DNA from: Dichotomocladium elegans
Taxonomy: Eukaryota > Mucoromycota > Mucoromycetes > Mucorales > Lichtheimiaceae
Direction of reading: 5' to 3'
NCBI GenBank assembly: GCA_025716815.1
Contig: JAIXMN010000026.1
Location: 62,001 to 126,000, forward strand
DNA length: 64,000 nucleotides
The notes below the pieces were generated by a model, which did no database searches, was not told where the DNA came from, and saw nothing but the letters and a program-made list of their open reading frames with translations. This document shows positions 49,126 through 61,890 of the stretch, one piece after another. Position 1 is the stretch's first letter; each line of letters begins with the position of its first letter. The position numbers and the translations under genes were made by a program.

Positions 49126-52100
49126 ATGAACGAACCAAAGATCTCTGAATTAAAGCTCGACCTTCTGAGTTCTGTCTGTAAGTTCTTTCTTCATTTGTTT
49201 TATATCACGTGGCGCCTAATCTCGTGAAATCTACACCGGCAACAGCAAAGGTTTTCGACCTGCGCAAGGAAATGCGCTTAATGTACGTTAGATACATAGA
49301 ACTCAAAAATGACAATGAAAGACTGGAAAAGACAAATGTTGCCCAAAAGGTAAATGCTAAATCATCCTATACCTACTAAGATCCACCCTTATATGCGATC
49401 ATCATGATAGATTCAAATGAGCGCTCTCGAGAACCGGCTAAATGCACAACAGAAACGAGAAGCGCAATATCAGGATAGGCTTCTCGAGCTTGAGAAAGAG
49501 AAACTGACACTACAGAAACTGAATGTGAGCTATACTCGTGCTCCTATAGTTAACGCACATTCTTCTATCCGAAGGACGCTGCTCTGCTTACCCAAGATTT
49601 CCTCTCTCTATATAGTATTCTATAAAGGAAGAATTCAAGGAGTTCCGAGCAAATCATGACGATTCGCGGGACCATCTGGCGATTACGCATGCTGCCACCC
49701 AACGGCAACTTGATCAAACACAGACGTTACTTGAGGCCTCCAAGGATACAATCAATACGCTCAAGCAGCGATGCGCTCAGCTTGAGACCGATCGTCAGAA
49801 TGCGATCAAACTCCAGCAAGAGAGCATTGCGGTATGTGAGCGGCAACAGAACGACTTCGACAAGAAGATCGCTGCAGCTAATGCTACTGCAAGCGATGCG
49901 CAAGCGGAGGCTTCAATGTACCGTGAGCAGAACGAGTCGCTTCGGAATCAACTCAAGGCCTGCGAGGATAGCCTCAGTGCTGCATCAGCAAGGGCTGCTG
50001 AATTGTCACAAAGCAACGGTCAGCTCGCGGCCGATATTCCAGAAGAGAAGGACAAATTGGTGGCTTATGTCATCGATCTTCGCATGAATAACGATAATCT
50101 TCAGAAGCAACGAGATGAGCTCCAGGGAAGACTGGAGCAAATGACGCGCAAATCCTACGAAAAGAAGCTTGAACATTCGAATGCTGAGGCAGACCGCAAG
50201 AGGTTGCAAAACGAACTTTTAGCTGCCGAGGAACAAATACGACTCAAAGAAGTAGCGTCCGCAGAGTATATTGAACGTGTAAGTAGTCCACATGTCCGAG
50301 GTACCCCCCCCCTAACACTCCGCTGAATCGCCTTAGATATCAGGACTGGAAAAATCAATCGAGGAATTGAAACGTGAAAAGGACGAACTCAAGTTGACCC
50401 TACAGGAAACGACCAACCAGCTGTGTGATCAGCTCGCAAAAAGTGATATCGAGCAGGACCAAAATACCCAGATGAGCATGAAGGAGCTGCTCGAAAAGAA
50501 CCAGCAGCTTTCAACCCTATTACACAATACCACAGACGAACTCAGAACGGAGACAGAGAGAGTGCGCCGGCTTTCGGAAGAGAAGAAGGCTATGGATGAA
50601 ACATATACCGAAACTATTTCGTCTTCTCGAGATGCCATCGTCCAACTTAATGAAAAGATAAAATCGCTGGAACTGGAGTACGTGTCTGCTGCTACCAAAC
50701 ATGCGATATCGCCCAGTATTTTTCTAACCAGTTTCGGTAGGCTTGAGACTGTCTCGAAGGAAAAGCAGCTGTATCAGATGCTTTCAGAAAACACACGCAA
50801 TCCGCCTGCATCTTCGAATACAGCGTCAGAGACTCCGGATATTTCAACTGTATCCAATGCACCCAACGATACCAGCCCGGTGGAAAATACAGCAATATCA
50901 CATACCAATGTCGCAAGAGCACAAGGAGAACCTGATAGCAGTATCTGCAACGAGCTCGAGAAAGAGTTAGAACGGACGAAATTAGAGCTTCAACAAGTAG
51001 AGCAGACCGCAGCTGAGACCAGCAAGAGGCTGAAACAGGCGTTAGCAGAAGTGGGTCGATGGAAAGAGAATCATGATGAACTTGTTGAAGTCACGGAATT
51101 CAATACTGCAGAGGTGGCAAGAATAGAAAGACATAACGCTCTTCTCCAAAAGACAATTTCCAGTTGCGAAGAGGCTCTCTACAAGACAAATATCCAAGTC
51201 GAGGTCCAACGCAGGGAGATTGTAGGTCTGAAAGCTGATCTATCAAAGGCCAATAGTCTTGTAGACTTCAAGGAGAAACTTCTCCGAGAGCGAACCGAGG
51301 ACAAGGCGATGATCCAGAACCAATATTCGCAACTACAGGCTGCCCTGATGGAGCGCATATCGACGATCGAAACCGTTTCCCAGAAAGGAGTCAAATACTT
51401 GGAACGGATCAAGTCACAGGAGATAGAGATTGCCACTCTTAAAGAACAACTTCAGGAAGCAGAGCATAAAGTTAGCGCTGCCAATAGCAGAGACAGTGGC
51501 GCAAGTGAGCAGTCTGCGAAGCTTCACCAAGCCGAAGTAAACAGGCTGCACAAGGAGATTGAGCAGTTACAAGAGACATTGAAAGGAGTCAACGAGCAGA
51601 AGGGGCTGCTCGAAGCCCAGGTAGCTGCACAGGAAAAGGAAAATGGGCAGGATGCCGTGACAGCTCAGCGAGAGAAGTTGTTCCAAGATCTCGCAACCGC
51701 CAACGCACGCATTATCGATCTCGTCAATCAACTGGCAGAATGCCAAAGTCGCCTTGATAATAGTACGGCCGCCGAAGAAAGAATCAAGAATGAATATCAG
51801 GCATTTGTAAAAAAGACCGAGGCCCAGATTGACGCGTTGCAGAAAAGCTTCGACGAGCAGGGAGGGCAGTTACAAGAGCTTCTTGGTGCAAACGAGGAAC
51901 TCCAGAAAGACAACGAGGCAAAAGCCGAAATTGAGAAGACAATGGGAGCGGAGATCGCTACTCTCACGTCGAAGATCAGTGAATTACAATGCAAGATCGG
52001 TGAACTGGAGGCTGAAGCGTCTTTGCTCAAGGAGACAGTAAAAGTGCAAGGCAACTGGGCTAAAGATATCATCGAGAAACAGGCGTTGGAGAGTAACCCA

Positions 52101-53923
52101 GAAACCATGATCGATGACGAGTCGCGGCGTCTGTTGGAGGAAGAGAGACAGAAGCTGGCAGCCACCGAGCAAGCATTGCAGGAGGTTCAAGAAACCTTGG
52201 CAAGAGAAAAAGAACAGCATGAAGCTTTTGTTTCGAGAGCTGAACAAGAGTAAGTTTCCATACTCAAAGATACCCTTGGCTGAAGATGATCCTGACGACA
52301 GTATATCTTTCTATTCTAGACTTGCAAAGACAAAGTCTGAACTCAATGAATATCTGAATCAAGCGACCGGGACAGGCGCTTCACAGGATGTGCTCAGCAC
52401 ATTACGCAACAAATACGAGAAGCTTCAGATCCAATATTCGGATATACTGCTTCAATATGAACAAGCCCAGGGAGATCTCAAATATTTCCAGGAACAGTAT
52501 ACTGTTACACTGGAGAAGTTGGAAAAGACACAGGCAGAGAGTACTGGAAAGCTTGAAGAAGAATTCCGAAAGGCAACTGCTGCCAAGACCGAAGCGCTGG
52601 TCTTTAAGGAGCAAAGCACGCATCTGAAGACCATGATCGCCAAACTACAGCTTAAGCTCACATATCTCAAGAAAGAACTCATGCTCAAGGACAAGATATC
52701 TGCGGACAAAGCGAAGAAGCTCGAGGAAGCAAACGCCATAGTTGAGGAGCTTCGTTCAGCAAAACTCCAGGCAGAGTCGGTTGCCGTAGCATCTGCAAAG
52801 GAAAATCAGCGACTTCAGACGCTGGAGGGCACCATTACCCAACTGGAGGCAAAATTGAAAGATATGCAAGCGGCGAAGGAGCAGGTCGAAGGCAAGCTGA
52901 CGGAACTTGAGACGTCTAAAGAAAATATGGCTGCACAGCTCAAGGAAGCTGTTGCTGCAAAGGAGCAAATTGAAATGACCGCGAAGCAGACGGCCAATAC
53001 CAAAGATCTACTCGAAAAGAAATTCAAGGTCCTAATGGCAGCAAAAGCTCAGGCCGATAAAAAGCTCAAGGCGGCATTGGCTGCTGCTGCGACGAACACA
53101 GGTGATAATACCTCATCTACGGCGAATACACCAGTAACACCGCCAGTCTCTACAGCTCCGGTGGGTGAGAATTCGGATACAACAACACCCGCCGGTGGAA
53201 CGAGCCACGCATCTGATGACAAAATCGAAGAGCTAAAAGATGCTAAAGAACAACTGGAGAAGAAACTGCAGGAGGTCGAAGAGGAGCATGCAAAGCTTAA
53301 ACAAGAGCTACAAACCACAACCACCGCCTCGAACACTTACCAAAAAGCCCACTCGGACCTCCAGGTACTTTACTAGTGAGAAAATATCATGCATTTTACT
53401 AACCCTTCTGCAATGGCTTACAGAAGAAACACCAGGATCTGCTTGCGCGAGCGCGAAAGATTGCTACAGAAAAGGCACGTAAATGAGGCTCTCGGTTACG
53501 TGTCAGCCTAACATTATTTTTTTTTTTCTGTAGAAAACTGCCGTGGAAGAACTCAAGCAGGTGCGCGAGGAAGTTGAGCGCTTAAAGAAGGAAATGGAAG
53601 GCCTCAAAGAGCAGATTCAGCAACAGAACCAGGAAATCGACCGGTTGAAGAAAGAGGCTGAAAAGGCGCAGAAAGAAACAGATTTGTCCAAGGAAGAGTT
53701 GCAGGCAGCCAAAAAGGAAGCCGAGAAGGCTCAACAAGAAGCAGGGATTAGTCGGAAGCGGCTGGAAATGGTACGATCCGTACAGCAAAAGAAGATTGAG
53801 CAACTCAATAAGGAGCTTACGCAAATCAAGTTGGCTGGCTCCAAACGACCGCGTGAGGATGACGTTGAAACAGAACCCGATTCCCCCTCTCAAAAGGCTC
53901 GCCTTGATTCCCCATCAGCATAA
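49126..53923 (+). CDS. Large coiled-coil protein, TPR/MLP nucleoporin-like
   Basis: Eight exons (49126-49177, 49246-49349, 49411-49524, 49628-50278, 50337-52249, 52320-53364, 53424-53474, 53534-53923) total 1439 residues. Almost the whole protein is coiled coil rich in Glu, Gln, Lys and Leu, broken by a Ser/Thr/Pro-rich region near residue 450 (ASSNTASETPDIST) and another near 1250 (TPVTPPVSTAPVGEN). Segment QKKHQDLLARARKIATEK and the preceding organisation recall TPR/Mlp1-Mlp2 nuclear-basket proteins; the C-terminus has an acidic/basic tail with SKRPREDD, a possible nuclear signal. It is shorter than typical TPR proteins. The seventh intron (53475-53533) appears to use a GC donor (AAG|GCACGT), because the nearby GTAAAT donor would break the frame. 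A generic coiled-coil protein is the alternative. Confidence 0.65.
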
Positions 53924-54285
53924 TTGAATAAAGCACCGTATCTATGATCAGGGTATATGAATCATCTATCCCAACGGATGCATCTTGGGGATTCTTTGTT
54001 TGCCGTAGTTGTAGGCGTGTGGCACGCGCCCTAAACTAAAAAGAAACATCAGCAACACCTTGCGGCCAAGGCTACCGAGCAATATTCTGTCTTGATGCAG
54101 GAAGATTGGCTGACGAGTGCGGTTCTGCCGTGGAACAACCGGAACAGCTCGGAGGTGGCCTTGTGGAGATGCTTTGTTGAACCCCACCCCCTCTTTCCCC
54201 AAATCATCGAGACATGAAGGCTGAGGAATCGTACTTTCAACATTCAGCCGTTTCCCCCTTTTTCTGGGAACAATAGTAGCCAATT

Positions 54286-55910
54286 TTAGAAACAATTTAC
54301 AACTAAAGCAACAGCTTGGGGCTTCTGCTCAAGTGCTCTTTTTAGCCTATGTTCATAATCCCGGGAGCAGGTAGTCAGGCTTTGAGTGAGATCGATGGTG
54401 AACGTTGGGTTGGAGTACGTGTCCGTGGCAGCGTTCGCTCGATATTCAATCACTTGGAGGACGGCTTCCCAGTCAATGTCCGCGCTTCCACAAAGGGTGA
54501 AGGTCTCCAAGTGAGGCATGCCCCAACCGATACCCTCCCATGCAGCTCTGGAAATCATTCTGCGAGTGATCAATGTGAGGTGTCTGATTTGATGTAATGA
54601 GGATAGACCTGCGATATATTGGCCATCGACCATATCATTAGCACCTTGCACGTGCAGGGTGAGGGTTTCGAGCATCTTCGCCCTGGCAATGGCCTCAAAT
54701 ATGTCGGCCGTCATGGGAAGCCTGTTAAGACGAAGATCAAGTCTTTGGATGGTGCTCTGCTGCGCAGCTAGAAACCGGGCGATATCGCGCGACGTGATGG
54801 ATTGCGGCATAGATAGATCGTCGGAGATGATGAGGACGACATCCTTCAGCTGGTGGGTAGCAGTTGTAATGGCCACAAGCTCGGCAGCCAAGACGGTTGT
54901 TAGAGAAACGGACTCCAGTGCTTTGCACTGGCGGAGGCAGGAGAGATATTCTCCATTCGCATCCGCGGACAGACACTGGAAAGATAGACTGCGAAGCCGG
55001 GGCGGCGGTGCGCTAAATGGAGAGTCCCGCCATCCTTCACCGGCGACGATACAGTTGGTGTAGGAATAATTATCAATCTCGATTCGTTCAATCGTTGGAC
55101 ACTTTTCCAATATCATGGGTAAAATCCTCTTGGTTATGCTAGGTGCGCGATTGAAACTGATGCAGCGGAGGTGCCGGCAGTGGACCAGGAACCGTAGTGC
55201 GTGATCGTGAAATCTAGATAAGGTCATTCTCGAATCCATCCATTTCAAACATTGCAGTCTGTTGCTGTCAAGATCAATCCAAGGAGAAGGCGGTGGACAA
55301 TCCACTTGAATGGCATCCATGTCGATATCAACCGTAAGATGGGTCACATTTTGGATGGCATCCCCCAGCAGCTGATGGAGATAAACCTGACGCGGGTGCT
55401 GGCAGAGCTTAAGCGTGATGAGCGAGTCCTTAAAAGGCCGTAGTAAGGCCATCAAGGATGTAAAATTTACAATGTAGCAGCTGTCGAACTCTTTTCCATT
55501 ATCTTAACGCACGCCCATCCAGCTTTGCGGTATTCCCCCACCCCCACCTGCCCTTCCTCCCTCTTACCAACAGTCTCGATCTGGGTGCACTGTCTAGAGA
55601 CAAGTGTCTCCAAAATCTCAAAGACTTCGGTTTCCCATTGGCAGGACATGATTCTTACGTGTCTGATATGTGGGCCAACACAGCGAATAAGTCGCATACC
55701 CTCCGTGAAGCGATTGCTTTGGAAGTATACCTCGCGCAATGCGAAGGTCGCAAAAAACGGTATAGCTTCGTACCAAGCTCGACACGTCGCCATACAATTC
55801 ATAAAATCCTCTTGTGAAAGATGGGAAAAGATGTTTACTGCAATGTCCACTGGAAGATCAAATAGATTCCTAGTGATGTCCGCATGCTGCTGGATCAAGT
55901 CTAAATCCAT
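54286..55910 (-). CDS. F-box protein with leucine-rich C-terminal region
   Basis: Two exons (55568-55910, 54286-55490) joined by a 77-nt GTAAGA...AAAG intron give 515 residues. An N-terminal F-box is seen: LFDLPVDIAVNIFSHLSQED, then FMNCMATCRAWYEAIP. The remainder has irregular leucine-rich spacing (LTLHVQGANDMV, SSLHQIRHLTLITRRM, PHLETFTLCGSAD), as in many fungal F-box/LRR proteins that recruit substrates to SCF ubiquitin ligases. Substrate unknown. The intron is needed: unspliced, the first exon frame stops at 55467, whereas splicing gives EFDSCYIVNFTSLMALL in phase. It is convergent with the TPR-like gene (about 360 bp between stops). Confidence 0.85.
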
Positions 55911-55977
55911 GATCGGGAGTAGGGGAAGGTGTTAAGGAAGAAAGCGTCGGTGTAAAAGTGAAAGAAAGAAAGTATGA

Positions 55978-56780
55978 ATGAACAAGATTGTTTTTATTTA
56001 CTCTGTAGTTATCACAAGAGCAATGGGCCGACGTTTTTCTATTCCTCATCTCTTCATCTGCGATGGTCTAGATGGCACAGGAAAGTCACAGATACTCAAG
56101 GCATTCCTCAGCGTAGTATCCTTTCGACGCGCTGTTCTCTATCGGGAATGTTACAATGGTACTCCCTTGAGATCAGTCTGCTCACAGCCTCTGTGGTTCA
56201 CATTGCAGACACAGGTGACCTAGTTGCAGCCAGTGTACGGTATCCCGTCGAGTGCCTCGTGTCCTGGGATTATGCCTGAAAAGCCTGCGTATTATGCATT
56301 CCGTGAGGAAACAATGGCGGGAGCTCAATCCAATATGAAGACGGTTTTTTCCTCACACACCTTTTTTCTTCTTCTTTTGGCACGTGTGGGTGCTCGCCGA
56401 GCCCCGATGACTACCGGCTAACAAAGTAATAATGCACGGCATCACCTGTTGGTTGGCATCTCGTGGATCCTCTTCCTACCCATGCCTTGCGTTACCTCAA
56501 GTCTTGGTGTCTTGGATATTGCTGGTCAAATCCTGGTGCATCAATCATAGATTGGAATGAGGTAGGCGGTATACTCGAGTTTCGACTTGGGTATCCGTCA
56601 TGAGTGGGGTTTTGTGTCTGCATGTCAGAGGGATCTCTCCGAGGATGCATGATTGGCGCCAGTTCCTGCAGAGGAGACGGGATATGCAGCAGCCGGCCTT
56701 CACGCAGGCTATCGCTGCTACGATGCTCTCTTTTGAGGGCCTTAACCGACGGGCTGCTAACTTTTCTTTAAAGAAATGAA
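55978..56780 (+). pseudogene. P-loop NTP-binding ORF, probably degraded
   Basis: The frame starting at 55978, with a better-looking ATG at 56023, encodes MGRRFSIPHLFICDGLDGTG followed by KSQILKAFLS. This is a clear Walker A/P-loop (GLDGTGKS) of the small nucleotide-kinase kind. It ends at 56221 after about 80 residues. Later segments in other frames also look protein-like: PEKPAYYAFREETMAGAQSN near 56275-56335 and DWRQFLQRRRDMQQPAFTQA near 56650-56715. No set of introns that joins all three was found, so I regard it as a decayed gene or transposon cargo. A functional multi-exon gene is not excluded. Confidence 0.35.
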
Positions 56781-58189
56781 AATGATGAAAGCAGATGATC
56801 AATGACAGAGGGATTCATCCGGCGTAAACCTTGATATATAGAAATCCGTTCGGCCACCATGTCTCCGTTACGCTGTAAAAGTAGCGAGTTGTGCAAATAC
56901 GCTGCTCACACACTTGGTGAAATCATCGTGGGAGGAGGGGGATGCCCAAGCAGAGGCACTGGAAGTTCTGCAGGAACACACCAGTAAAGTACTCAGTCCA
57001 GGTTCTTAGAAGTTTCTCAATTTAGAATCAGGAATGCTGAGAAATGTACATGTCTGCAATGGTGGGACACCACAATCAATGCTCACATCAGTGTCTGTTC
57101 TCTTAAGCTGAATGACTCATCCATTAAGGTGTATAATATCGCTGTTCCATGGCGCGTGAATCGCATGTGCTTAAAGAGACATATATTCCCACTGCGCTAT
57201 TGCACTTTTCAATCAGTTCAGACGACAAGTTCAGAGGCCGAGACTTACCTAAAAGGAAATGCCGTGCTGCTACGACGAGGATCAGCATGAAGAATGCAGT
57301 AGTGAAGGTCGCGCGAATGGGCGCATATACAGAAACTCTATGTTAGGTGGTCGGCTTCCGCTCCTCCAGCAAATGATAAGCCCATGGCGCTGGAGCGTAA
57401 GCCGCCCTCAAAGCCCCGCGCCCCCCCTCAAACGAGCTTTTCGAGAAAAGCTGCCATCCACTAGAGCTAATATATCGCATGACAGGCTTCACGATGCTCA
57501 TCCTGTTTGTTTATTTTGTATTCCACTTTGCCTCATATCTGTTTCGGGATGAGCAAGTGGGTTGGGTTGGGTAACCAGGATGTGCGGATAAAACACGGGT
57601 CATTGCTATCCATGCTTCCCACCGCTTCGCGTCGGCTAGTAGCGACAGGTTCCTCTCTGTTCTCATGAGGACTGTAAAAGACCGGGGGGGGGGTGGTCGT
57701 TGTCCCGCAGATAATAAGTAAATGCTAGACCGGTAATGAAGTTTAAACGTTTCATTGCATACAGAGCTTCTCCTGGGTCCTTACAAAACTTTTAACAGCA
57801 TCCAAATTACGCTCTCTTCTAAAAAGGATCGAGCGGTTGCCGAGATAGTATCCAACTTCTCATTCTCCCTTCCCATTATGAGTTTGCAAGGTGGCTGCTC
57901 TCTCTCTCTTTTGCGTGCAATCTTATCTCTCTAACCCTCCCCACCCCCCAAGGTGAAACATCTGAAACCCGCCTTTCCTTGTCCATGGATCCCTATTGGA
58001 GGATCCAAAAAGGTAAAATTTTGGAACAAAGTGAGGATGAAGCATGGGGTTCAGACTGAGAGTCTTGGCGAAAAGGGTTTTGCATGAGAGTAACGCATCC
58101 TAGAAGCAAAAAACCATGGACGTGCTTTATCGATCATGTGATGATAAAATCGAAAAATGCAAAGTGTATGTGTGTTTATATCGAATAAA
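56781..58189. other. Intergenic interval without a supported gene
   Basis: Includes a G9-10 run near 57684, a C-rich stretch near 57940 and CT-rich sequence. The coding-like frames are short and lack recognisable domains. Confidence 0.45.
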
Positions 58190-59812
58190 CTATACGGTGC
58201 GATCCGTGAGAGCAATCATGGCCGCGAGCGCAGCGCCGATGCAGTTGCCATTATGGGTCACCTATCCCTGGTGTTATTACCAATCCCATCGGACGCAATG
58301 CGCTGCCCAAATGTTACTTACGCCAATGTTAATACGGTCAAAGTTCTCACCATAAATTTCATGGAGCGCATCCTTGACGCGGGTGGGGAAGTTTGGATAA
58401 TGTTCGTAGATGGCACCCTCGACACCTATAAATAGTATTCAGTGCTCGATGAATATATATATATTCGTAGAGAAAGGAGAGAGAGAGAGAGAGCCAGTAT
58501 ATATGTTTCAATGCGGCGCTTACTGATGGTGAGACCGCTTTCGAGCGCGTTACGCTTGTCAATAACGGCACTCATGGCGGCTGCGACGAGACGGGCAGCA
58601 CGCTGGCCAACGAGCTGACAGATTCGCTTGACGATGTAGCGCTCCTGAAGGGTAGTTTTTTCGATATTCATGATGGACTCGAGGACGTGGCCAGTATCTC
58701 TGAGGTCGCTGGTCTCGTCCAACTCTATAGCATTCATATAGGACGTATCGAAGCTATAAGGGGTGTTTAACTCCTGCGAATATTTCGAGGCAAACAACAG
58801 TCGCTTGTCTTGAAGGGTTGTCATGACCTGGCGGGCAATCTCGCCGAGGTAGTAGCCGGAAATCATCTTTTCAAACATGTGGGCGCCGGGGTTGTTCGAC
58901 TCACGGTTCATGCGACGATCATAAAACGTGAGTGGAAGGTATCCGGATGAAAGGTCGCCAAAGGAACCCCATTCAATATTGACAATCATCTCATCATCAT
59001 GGGACGTCTTACCCTCCGCACACTTTGTGATGTTGCTTATCTTTTCCCAGTACGCGGCATTGGTTCCGGTGCTGACTGTGCAGGCTAAGAGGGTGTCCAG
59101 ACTACGGTAGCTATGGGCAAGTAGACATGCAACTATTTTTTTTTTGTTATTCATTTGAGTGTCCCCGTTGCTTTTTTTTTTTTTTGTTTCTTTAGCTTAG
59201 GCTGATTGGTTTTGATTGTTCCTTACCTGCACTATTGCAGACGGCTTCCACCTTGACCGGGACCATATTCTTCTTCATGGAAAGTTGGAGCATATCGACA
59301 ATATCTTTGCCTTCAGCGCCGGTGACAGCAAAACCTTTGGTCCATTGGATAACCGAGGCTGAATCAATGGCAGTCTGGTGGAGTGGGAAGGAGATAACGA
59401 AGCCAAGCGGCATGGGATTGACACGAGAGGGTGTCTTTCCCACAAAGGCTAGGAAGGAGTCGACCGAGACGGCTAAATAATCGATCAATGCTTGGATGGA
59501 ACCCGTACGAAGATGAGGGTGTAGCGGAAACTTCTGTTGGCGGGTTGTGATGTGCCCCCGGCCGTGGAGTTCGACTAGCGAAATCTTGATGGCGGCGCCG
59601 CTGAGCTCAAGGCCAATGTACTCGCCAACCTCTTGGCCGGTCGGATGGCGACAGATCCACGACGGCAGCATGGGGACATTGGCCTTATCTTGGGCCATAC
59701 CCAAGTCCATTTCTTTTCGCAAACACTCTGCCACATGCTTCACCTTGGCGGTAGACAGATCAAACTCCTTCTGGAGTGAATCGATAATAGTGTCGGCTGT
59801 CGCACGTTGCAT
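58190..59812 (-). CDS. Hexokinase-like protein lacking catalytic residues
   Basis: Four exons (59227-59812, 58524-59132, 58322-58425, 58190-58261) give 456 residues, typical of fungal hexokinases. The two-domain hexokinase fold is traceable: PLGFVISFPLHQTAIDSASV and QWTKGF; LLAHSYRS; STGTNAAYWEKISNITK; MIVNIEWGSFGD; MISGYYLGEIARQV; C-terminal GNCIGAALAAMIA. But hallmark residues are changed. The phosphate-1 loop, normally DLGGTNxR, reads ELSGAAIKI; the catalytic Asp of the usual NDTVG reads CNSAVA (Asp to Ser); and the usual FGTGTNAAY has lost Phe-Gly (VSTGTNAAY). Catalysis is therefore unlikely. Non-catalytic hexokinase-like regulators exist in filamentous fungi (HxkC/HxkD-XprF of Aspergillus), a plausible analogy. 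Confidence 0.88.
58472..58494. repeat. (GA)n microsatellite in a hexokinase-like intron
   Basis: A short GA run within the intron between the second and third exons. Confidence 0.7.
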
Positions 59813-60203
59813 ACTTGTTGAAGTGTCGGGCGTGCGAAAGAAGTCGCATGAATAGAACTCCCCGTCCTGCTATCCACCTGGGTATTCACGATGGACATGG
59901 GCTTTTTAGTTTCGCACATCCAAAAAAGAAAGAATGCTCCGAGAAAAAAAAAAGTGGTTGTTGTTTAATATTGTATATACAAGGCAAGAAGCAGGAAAAA
60001 TAAAAAGGAAGGAAGAATATCCCAAATGCGTGCGTGGGTGTGCGCGTGGGCATGAGAGAACGAATGAGTGCGCATCTAAGCGTGAGAATGACCAGAACAT
60101 GAGCAAGCGTCAAGTGCATATATAGACTGCGTGACTCTGCAGGTTCTTGTTTGGGCGGGGGTGGTTGCGCTCCTCATTCCTCTCCATCTTCAAATCTTCC
60201 ATT

Positions 60204-61534
60204 CTAATTTCCCTTGTAAACCCAATTGCCCGCGGTCGGGGGATTGTATTTGTTCTTGACAGCTGAAGCCAACATGCGCTGAAGCGAGAACACAGTGGGT
60301 TCTTGTTCTTCCCAATGGAAGTAGACTGGCTCCCACACCTCGCCCTGGCCATCACGGTCGCGCTTCTCGGCACGCTGCTTATTCTCTATCTTGCTCTTCT
60401 CAACACCAGCCGTCTGGGTATCGCCAACTCGGATAGCCTCTGAAACCTTCTGCCATACGCGGCGCGACTCCCACTCGCCTTGCTCCTCAAGTGGCTTGCT
60501 CTTAATCTCGCCCGCCTTGAGCTCATTGACGTCCAAAAAGGCGGAAGACGATTTGGTGCCGTAGGGAGTGATTGACGACTTGCCACTCCATTGGCCCTCC
60601 ACTTTGTACACATATTCCTTGGGATTGCCGGCATTCTTGCGAATGTAGCACTTGAAGTGGTTCTTCTCGCCCGAGATCCACCCACGTGATGAATACTCGA
60701 TTGTGGCGTAATAGCCTGTGCTCGACTGGATATACGAATTGCCCGTCAGCTCGATGTAAGGGGCTACACAGTTTGCACGTGAATAAATCTCCCCTTTCTT
60801 TTTCGGCCACATACAACAACGACAATCATGATGTAGATTTTTACCTGCATACCAGATACCGTTGACGGTCAAAGATGGACTCGTTAACATGTACGATTCA
60901 TTGTTGCGTTTTTGCAAGGTGATCATGGTCTGGCCAACCTGGTCGCAAATTAACGCTGTGCTTGAGAAGCGGGTCTTTTGGCCAGTGTGGCCGTTCATAG
61001 TCATGCCAGCCTTGTCATTATGGATGTAAAAGGCCGTGATGGGTGGATGGTGGGAGACTTGCTCGCACGTCACGCTAGTCTCACCACTGCCGTTAACCTC
61101 ACCCCACGACATAAAGTATTGCTCACCAAGCACAGGATTGTATGGTTTCTTCTCCCATTCGCCTTTGGGCACACGGCTCGAATAGGATGCATTCAACGAC
61201 GAGATGAACCACTTCACAAGAGCCAGCATGCGCTGGAGCTCATCGTCTGATTCAGTGATTGCTGCAAAGAGGTCTGGATGCTGGACCCAGTGTTGGCTAT
61301 AGCACTCCCTATGAGTTTTTGAAGGTAGGGTACATATGACCATCACCACACCACTTGTACTTGCGAGTATTCGATCAAGGACACAGGAGCCAGCAAGAAT
61401 GCTGGGCAAGTCAAGGATGACAGATCGCCCGAGAATGAGGCAAGAGACTTTAAAAAAGAGTGGAACGCGTTCTTTTGATCGGTGGGGATCTTGTCAACAT
61501 TATTGACTTCGCCTTCGGCACCAGATGCAGACAT
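60204..61534 (-). CDS. Oxysterol-binding protein homologue (Osh4/Kes1-like ORP)
   Basis: Three exons (61365-61534, 60845-61296, 60204-60763) encode 393 residues comprising a lone ORD domain, without PH or ankyrin parts, as in yeast Osh4/Kes1. The N-terminal lid and following helix are present (FHSFLKSLASFSGDLSSLTC, FLLAPVSLIEYS). The family signature is intact: KPYNPVLGEQY, then EQVSHHPPITAFYI. Later come WYA|APYIELTG and, at the C-terminus, WEPVYF. Members exchange sterol and PI4P between membranes. The first intron (61297-61364) has a GC donor (TC|GCAAGT) and gives the expected EYSQHW. The second intron (60764-60844) is 81 nt, a multiple of three with no stop, so retention would insert 27 residues. 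Confidence 0.94.
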
Positions 61535-61890
61535 TTGTAATATAGGCTATCAGGAAAATAAAGAAATGGGAAGAGGGAGAAGCAGAAACACGGCCGGTTT
61601 TGAAAAAAAAAGGAAAATGCAAGGTTGTACACGCACAAAACGCCGTGATCATCTGCTTGGACTTCCGAACCCTTCTCTCCTCCCCTCACCCCTAACCACA
61701 GCTCTCATTTTTGGAACCCCTCACAGAATGCTACTCAAGGCTACTTTATCTTCTTTGCTCCTTTGCGTCCTTTATTTAGCTTATTCTCTCCTCTTTTTGC
61801 ATTATGCAGTAAATAACAAAGGCGTGAAGACCTTTCCTATCCGCAAGCCCATGTCGGAATCTTTCCTCTAAATACTTAAAGCGCCATTCT
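61535..61890. other. Intergenic region between OSBP and aldo-keto reductase
   Basis: Upstream region of the OSBP gene and downstream region of the reductase. A plus-strand frame here encodes one hydrophobic helix (LLCVLYLAYSLLFLHYAV) but overlaps the OSBP start; not accepted as a gene. Confidence 0.5.

Noticed and set aside
61482..61871. Plus-strand frame with a hydrophobic helix
   Set aside because: It overlaps the start of the OSBP gene on the other strand; no family resemblance or supporting signals.
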